Below are positions 40,256 through 64,000 of a stretch of DNA of 64,000 nucleotides, in pieces. The notes under the pieces were generated by a model. It did no database searches and had not been told where the DNA came from. It saw only the letters and a program-made list of their open reading frames with translations. Origin of the DNA: Haliclystus octoradiatus. Its lineage: Eukaryota > Cnidaria > Staurozoa > Stauromedusae > Haliclystidae. The position numbers were made by a program, and so were the translations under genes. Location: assembly GCA_916610825.1 (NCBI GenBank), contig OU744449.1:682001-746000 (forward strand), given 5' to 3'. Within the stretch, counting starts at the first letter, position 1; each line of letters starts with the position of its first letter.

Positions 40256-43200
40256 ATGGCATTGGAACAAGAAACCGACATTTCCTTATCGGATACTGAT
40301 GACCCATTGGACATCAAAATAGCAGGTAGGCTATATAACCACTTGTTGAACTTCAAATTTCTGATTTCTTGTGTTTAACTTTCAGCATGGTTGAAAAGTT
40401 CATTACAGATATTCCAAACCACAGCCTGCTACAGTAAAACCTGTATGAGCAGCCAGCTATGAGATACAGAGACATTGACTGCTGCATACAGTAATAATTT
40501 AATATGAAATATTATTTGAGACATTGCTATGAGTGAACACTATAGACAGTTGATCGCTGTATAGAGGTAACCATTCTAGCAGATTGGATTGAAGTTTTTA
40601 CTACGCAAACGCTGAACTGTAACCAGGCAAATTTGGAGAGCTTCTCCAATCAGCAGATTTCTTCTTTTTCTATTAGCTCCAGAACAAACAAATCATTGAT
40701 CTAGTTAATGTTTTAAAATGTTTTCATGGGTTTTCCTCTCTTTTGACTGAACTCTACTCTTGTGCATGTGTAATAGGTTCAATCTGAGAATTGGATCACA
40801 CACACAATATTAATCACCAATGGAATTATGATTTAGTCGTTTCGAAATCGTTCAGTCGGCATCCCAAAATTTCCCACAGTTATTAGTAATTGTGAGGTAA
40901 TTATCTAATTTGATACAAGGAATGCCAAAGTTTGATCTAGGATGAGGGATAACTTGCAGCAAACGTTATGAAAATGTATATCCGATTGATGTGATCTAAT
41001 AATTACGATCGGGTGTGCATTCTTGTTTGGAGGTTTTGAATATTAGTTTGAAAGTAATTTGAATATTTAGGACGTTTCCATCGATTCATTTTGTTTGAAA
41101 GCTTCTAATATACGTATCTTTATTGGATTAAATAATTCACTTTCTAAGATGCATTCACAACATTCGCATGAAGCTCTCTGGCTTTATATACAGTTCCCAA
41201 CATGTCCCTCTTTGCCCCCTGTCCCCTGTCCCCTCTGTGTCTCTTCAGTACTCATTGCTTATCATTGACGCCGTGATTAATCCCCTGAACTATGGTCTAT
41301 AGAGTATTTGGCGTACAAACGATGCAATATGTAGCTGGAATATCAACAAAATTGAATGGATGAAATGTAAGAATTAAAAAGACATTTTTTTCAACTCAAC
41401 GGGAGAAGTCAGGGGCATGGCGATGTTATAATCGGTGGGTAAATCAAGATACTTTAAACTAGAAATAAACTTTAAATAAGAAACTTTATCATTTCTCGAT
41501 TGTATTTGAAAACCCAACTTAAATGTATGATATGTGAATCAAGTAGCTTTTGAGATTGAGTGAGTTATGGAACACACCCTACATATTAATTGATTGATTC
41601 GTGTGTGAATTTGGACGGATTCTCACGGTGCCTTCCCACGCATTTACTTGGAATGACTCCGAATGTTTGATTGGTTTGAAAATACACCATCTACAGACCA
41701 TGTGACTATCTGCACTGCTTTCACCAGTCTTCCGTGGTTATTATTTGACAAATAAGTCCATTTGTTACTGTTGACTGTCTCATTGTTCTTCTGTTGAACA
41801 TGCATTAAGTGACAGCAGTGTTCTCCGCCTCTATTTGATATGCAATAGGTTTGTATTGGAATTGTGTTGTCTCAACTGTTCGACATGTTTATCTGGTTTT
41901 AACTGATTGATTCCCATCTTTTACGTTATCTAGACTTGTTTGCTGGTAGTAATCCGACTGATTTTGAGAATATGGACTCATTAATTAGTCACTCCAACTG
42001 GTATGAACGGGAGTGTATTGATCATTACGATGACAACAGACCGAGCTACTTTAGTGCTATGTTAAACCTCTCATCCACTGGCACGCCTCCGTCGACTCCA
42101 GTGTCAAAGACCCTACAATCAACTCACTCTGTTCCACAGTTGACAACCCCAACGATCATTCCACCTTCTCATGTACAAACTGAAGGAGTTGGCTCAAATC
42201 AAAACTACACGGACACAATGACTATGAAATACACTCCTTACGAGTTAACGTCTCCTTACGTGCCCCGAAAGAGTCCCGCAAGCTATAACCAAGGAACGAT
42301 TCATCTTGCTAATGGAGATCGCGGTGTTGCAAATGAACACAGAGCACCATTGGCTTATCAGAAATCACCTGCGGGTTTATCGCCACCGCGCAGTGTTAGC
42401 AGTAATGGTATGTACAGGGCATTTGTTCTTCATTCAAGGCCGATTATTGATAATATGATAAAGTATTTTGCATAGTTTAGGACTCCATATGTTCTGCTGG
42501 GTAGTTCAACAGTGACTTATTGACCGACTCGTCTGAGTATTTTCATAAATGATTTAATGCTATAAATAACAGGGCTTCATTTCAGCCGTTTAATCACATG
42601 CAACACATTCTACCAATTCATAAAGTTAGCTATTCATACAACACCATCATAGCTAAACACACATTTTGAACCGTTTTAATAATAATATTCTCTTTCCTTC
42701 CCTCGAACCGAGTCTTTCAATTCTGTATTCCATCTGTACTATTCTAGACTATTATCTAAGCTATCAATTTTTAACATTTTCTTCTTTTCTATTCCAGATA
42801 GTGATTGTGAGTTACAAGATACGTTGGATATCTTAATAACAAGTTTTCGTAATTCCGATTCCAGTCCCTTAGATGTCCTATTATCGTTCTTGGGTAGTCG
42901 CCATGGCATCGAATTAGTTGCCAAGGCGAACGATATTCCTTTTCTCGATCTTTATAATTTCATGGATCGCTATCAAACAGAGAGTGGCAACGAACATAAA
43001 CAAACTACCTATTACCATGATGTTGGTAACGATGCGGCAAGAAATACAGAAACCAAATCTGACCACTCCTCTGCTAGCATACTTCACAGCAACGGTAAAA
43101 GCTCTTTCAACGAATTCACCATAAATCAAATGTTTAGTTCTATATTAAAGTTATGCTACTGTGTTTTTAGAGTCATCCTTTTCACGTGCACGAAAGTCTC

Positions 43201-44320
43201 GTGGATCTTATTCGAGAAGCAAATGCATCGAAGTTGTTCAGTTCGTCCGTAAAGGCGGTCATAGCGCAAGGGCAGCAGCAAAGAAATTTGGAATACCAAA
43301 AAGCACTGTTCATAATTGGCTACACGAGGACATCGGATCAAGACCAGAAAGAGGACATCGAAAAAGAGGTATTTGAAAAACGATTTATTTGAATGTTTAT
43401 TGAATTTGGGGGTCTGCTTTACAATAGATTCTTTTGTAATTATTTGGAAATCCTTATCTTCCACAGTTAAATATAGCATTCGATTGTTCCAGAGCATCAA
43501 ATCATTCATTTTATTTATATATCTCGACTTGCTGTCTTCGTAAACTCACTCCTTTCTTTGATGTGAATAATTTCAATTTGTCCTTCTAGTAAAACCTGAC
43601 TTCTCGCCTTGCACATCGCCTCGTAATCATGAATTCGATCGAAATGAAAAGGAAACTGGTTACCAACCACGTGATACACCACGTGATGCAGCTTTTAAAA
43701 TCTCAACAGCAACAAAATTAAATGAAACGAAATTATCGCAACCCTCTTCTACCAATTCACTACCAGTGAAAAGAGAAAACCCGTGTAATAGTAAGTTGAA
43801 GTGAATAACTTGTTCGTTTGTTTTCGAATGTGAAACGTTCCTCAGTTATAACTTCAAATTAATATTTATTTGTTTAGTTGCCATGGATGCCAGTTTTGAT
43901 GAGTTGAAAGAAGACTGGGTACAACAAGAAAACTGGTATGCTGAACAATATCTCCAACATTACAGTGGAGGAAGCCCCCTCGAAACCCCACAGATCTCTA
44001 TGATAAGTCTAGATGCTGCCCCCCAATTCACTGCTAACTGCAGCACTGTTCCTACCAATGCTATATTGGATACAGCGAATCCGTATTATCCAATCACATC
44101 AAACGATAACATTGAAACGTTGCCGTTCGCAGTGGAGAGACAACTAGCGTTGGAGTTACAACATCTTAAATTATGTGACCCACAACCAAACCCAGAAGTT
44201 ATATTTAATAAGATCAATGAATTTGCCACGCCCTATTTTACTCCGTCGCCAAAATGGTGCCAAGAGTTTTTATCAAGGCATGGATTGGCTGTCCAGAGTG
44301 GAGGGGTAGTTATCAGTTGA
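40256..44320 (+). CDS. Uncharacterised protein with two pipsqueak-type HTH modules
   Basis: Six exons join in phase (40256-40325, 41934-42407, 42798-43094, 43171-43368, 43590-43790, 43878-44320) to 560 residues. The fourth exon encodes a clear pipsqueak/CENP-B-like helix-turn-helix (GGHSARAAAKKFGIPKSTVH then NWLHED) in a basic context. The third exon holds a diverged equal-length match, RHGIELVAKANDIPFLDLYN then FMDRY. Exons 2 and 6 each carry a related block ending NWYERECIDHY and NWYAEQYLQHY, followed by proline-rich TPPSTP or SPLETP. The C-terminus FTPSPKWCQEFLSRHGL resembles the end of a CENP-B-type HTH. No DDE catalytic core is present. This suggests a nuclear DNA-binding protein derived from the transposase-type HTH repertoire; function and orthologues are unknown. 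It converges on TRRAP with 157 bases between stop codons. Confidence 0.8.
40431..40594. mobile_element. MITE family A copy
   Basis: In the first intron of the double-HTH gene: starts ACAGTAAAACCTGTATGAGC, contains AGCCAGCTATGAGA and CACTATAGACAGTTGATCGC, and ends near the GAGGTAACCATT block shared with the 23297 copy. Confidence 0.6.
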
Positions 44321-44424
44321 TGTAGAAAGAGAAATGTTTTGCTTTTATAAAAAAGAGATTGTAAAAATCGTTTTAGGTTTATAAATATATACTATGATTA
44401 CAGCAGATTATATAATTGTATAGT

Positions 44425-44430
44425 TTTATT
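44425..44430 (-). terminator. Poly(A) signal of TRRAP
   Basis: AATAAA on the minus strand, 48 bases after the TRRAP stop codon. Its position inside the 157 bases that separate TRRAP from the convergent gene means the two 3' ends probably overlap. Confidence 0.55.
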
Positions 44431-44477
44431 AGAAAAGAAAGAGAGAGAGGAAATTTACAATTGTCCGTCTTATTATT

Positions 44478-63965
<19,488 letters not shown>

Positions 63966-64000
63966 CTGACAGGATGAAAAGCAAATATAAACAAGGTAAC

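Overview
The window is animal nuclear DNA. It is AT-rich, has GT-AG introns that are often only about 100 bases long, and carries about nine genes in 64 kb together with many small non-autonomous DNA transposons. Every host gene recognised is a conserved animal gene. The compactness, the AT bias and the tandem alpha-tubulin genes whose first coding exon is the ATG alone suit an invertebrate, possibly an ascidian-like deuterostome. That placement is an inference; no species marker was identified.

Layout. (1) 1-298, minus: the 5' end of a tousled-like kinase gene, cut by the window edge. (2) 2419-7061, plus: a complete nine-exon HSD17B8 gene (SDR ketoacyl/estradiol dehydrogenase). (3) 7628-9806 and 12705-14808, both minus: two near-identical alpha-tubulin genes in tandem, sharing exon structure and upstream blocks. 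(4) 15676-16922, minus: DNAJC9. It is head-to-head with (5) 17284-23703, plus: the sixteen-exon STARD3/MLN64 gene, which keeps a probable phospho-FFAT motif. (6) 24625-27020, minus: a doublecortin-like kinase with two DCX domains and a CaMK-type kinase domain. (7) 29168-34300, minus: V-ATPase subunit F (ATP6V1F) with an unusual apparent C-terminal exon. (8) 34641-36242, minus: an unrecognised coiled-coil protein. (9) 40256-44320, plus: an unrecognised 560-residue protein with a pipsqueak-type helix-turn-helix, a second diverged copy of it, and a duplicated NWY/HY motif. (10) 44478-63965, minus: TRRAP, the large PIKK-family pseudokinase scaffold of SAGA and NuA4/TIP60. Sixty-seven exons can be read through in phase, giving about 2,917 residues; the N-terminal part lies beyond the right edge.

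Intergenic DNA and introns hold a tRNA-derived SINE family (two copies), a 1.25-kb element with 28-base terminal inverted repeats, several MITE families, a 5'-truncated LINE 3' end, a LINE/SINE-like tail, and an (AAT)n array of about 315 bases that fills almost a whole TRRAP intron.

The genes do not form one pathway. Chromatin and histone supply is represented by TLK, DNAJC9 and TRRAP, microtubules by the alpha-tubulins and DCLK, and endosome/lysosome function by STARD3 and ATP6V1F. The least explained items are the double-HTH protein, the C-terminal tail on V-ATPase F, and an Ala/Thr-rich insertion in TRRAP between the FAT and kinase regions.
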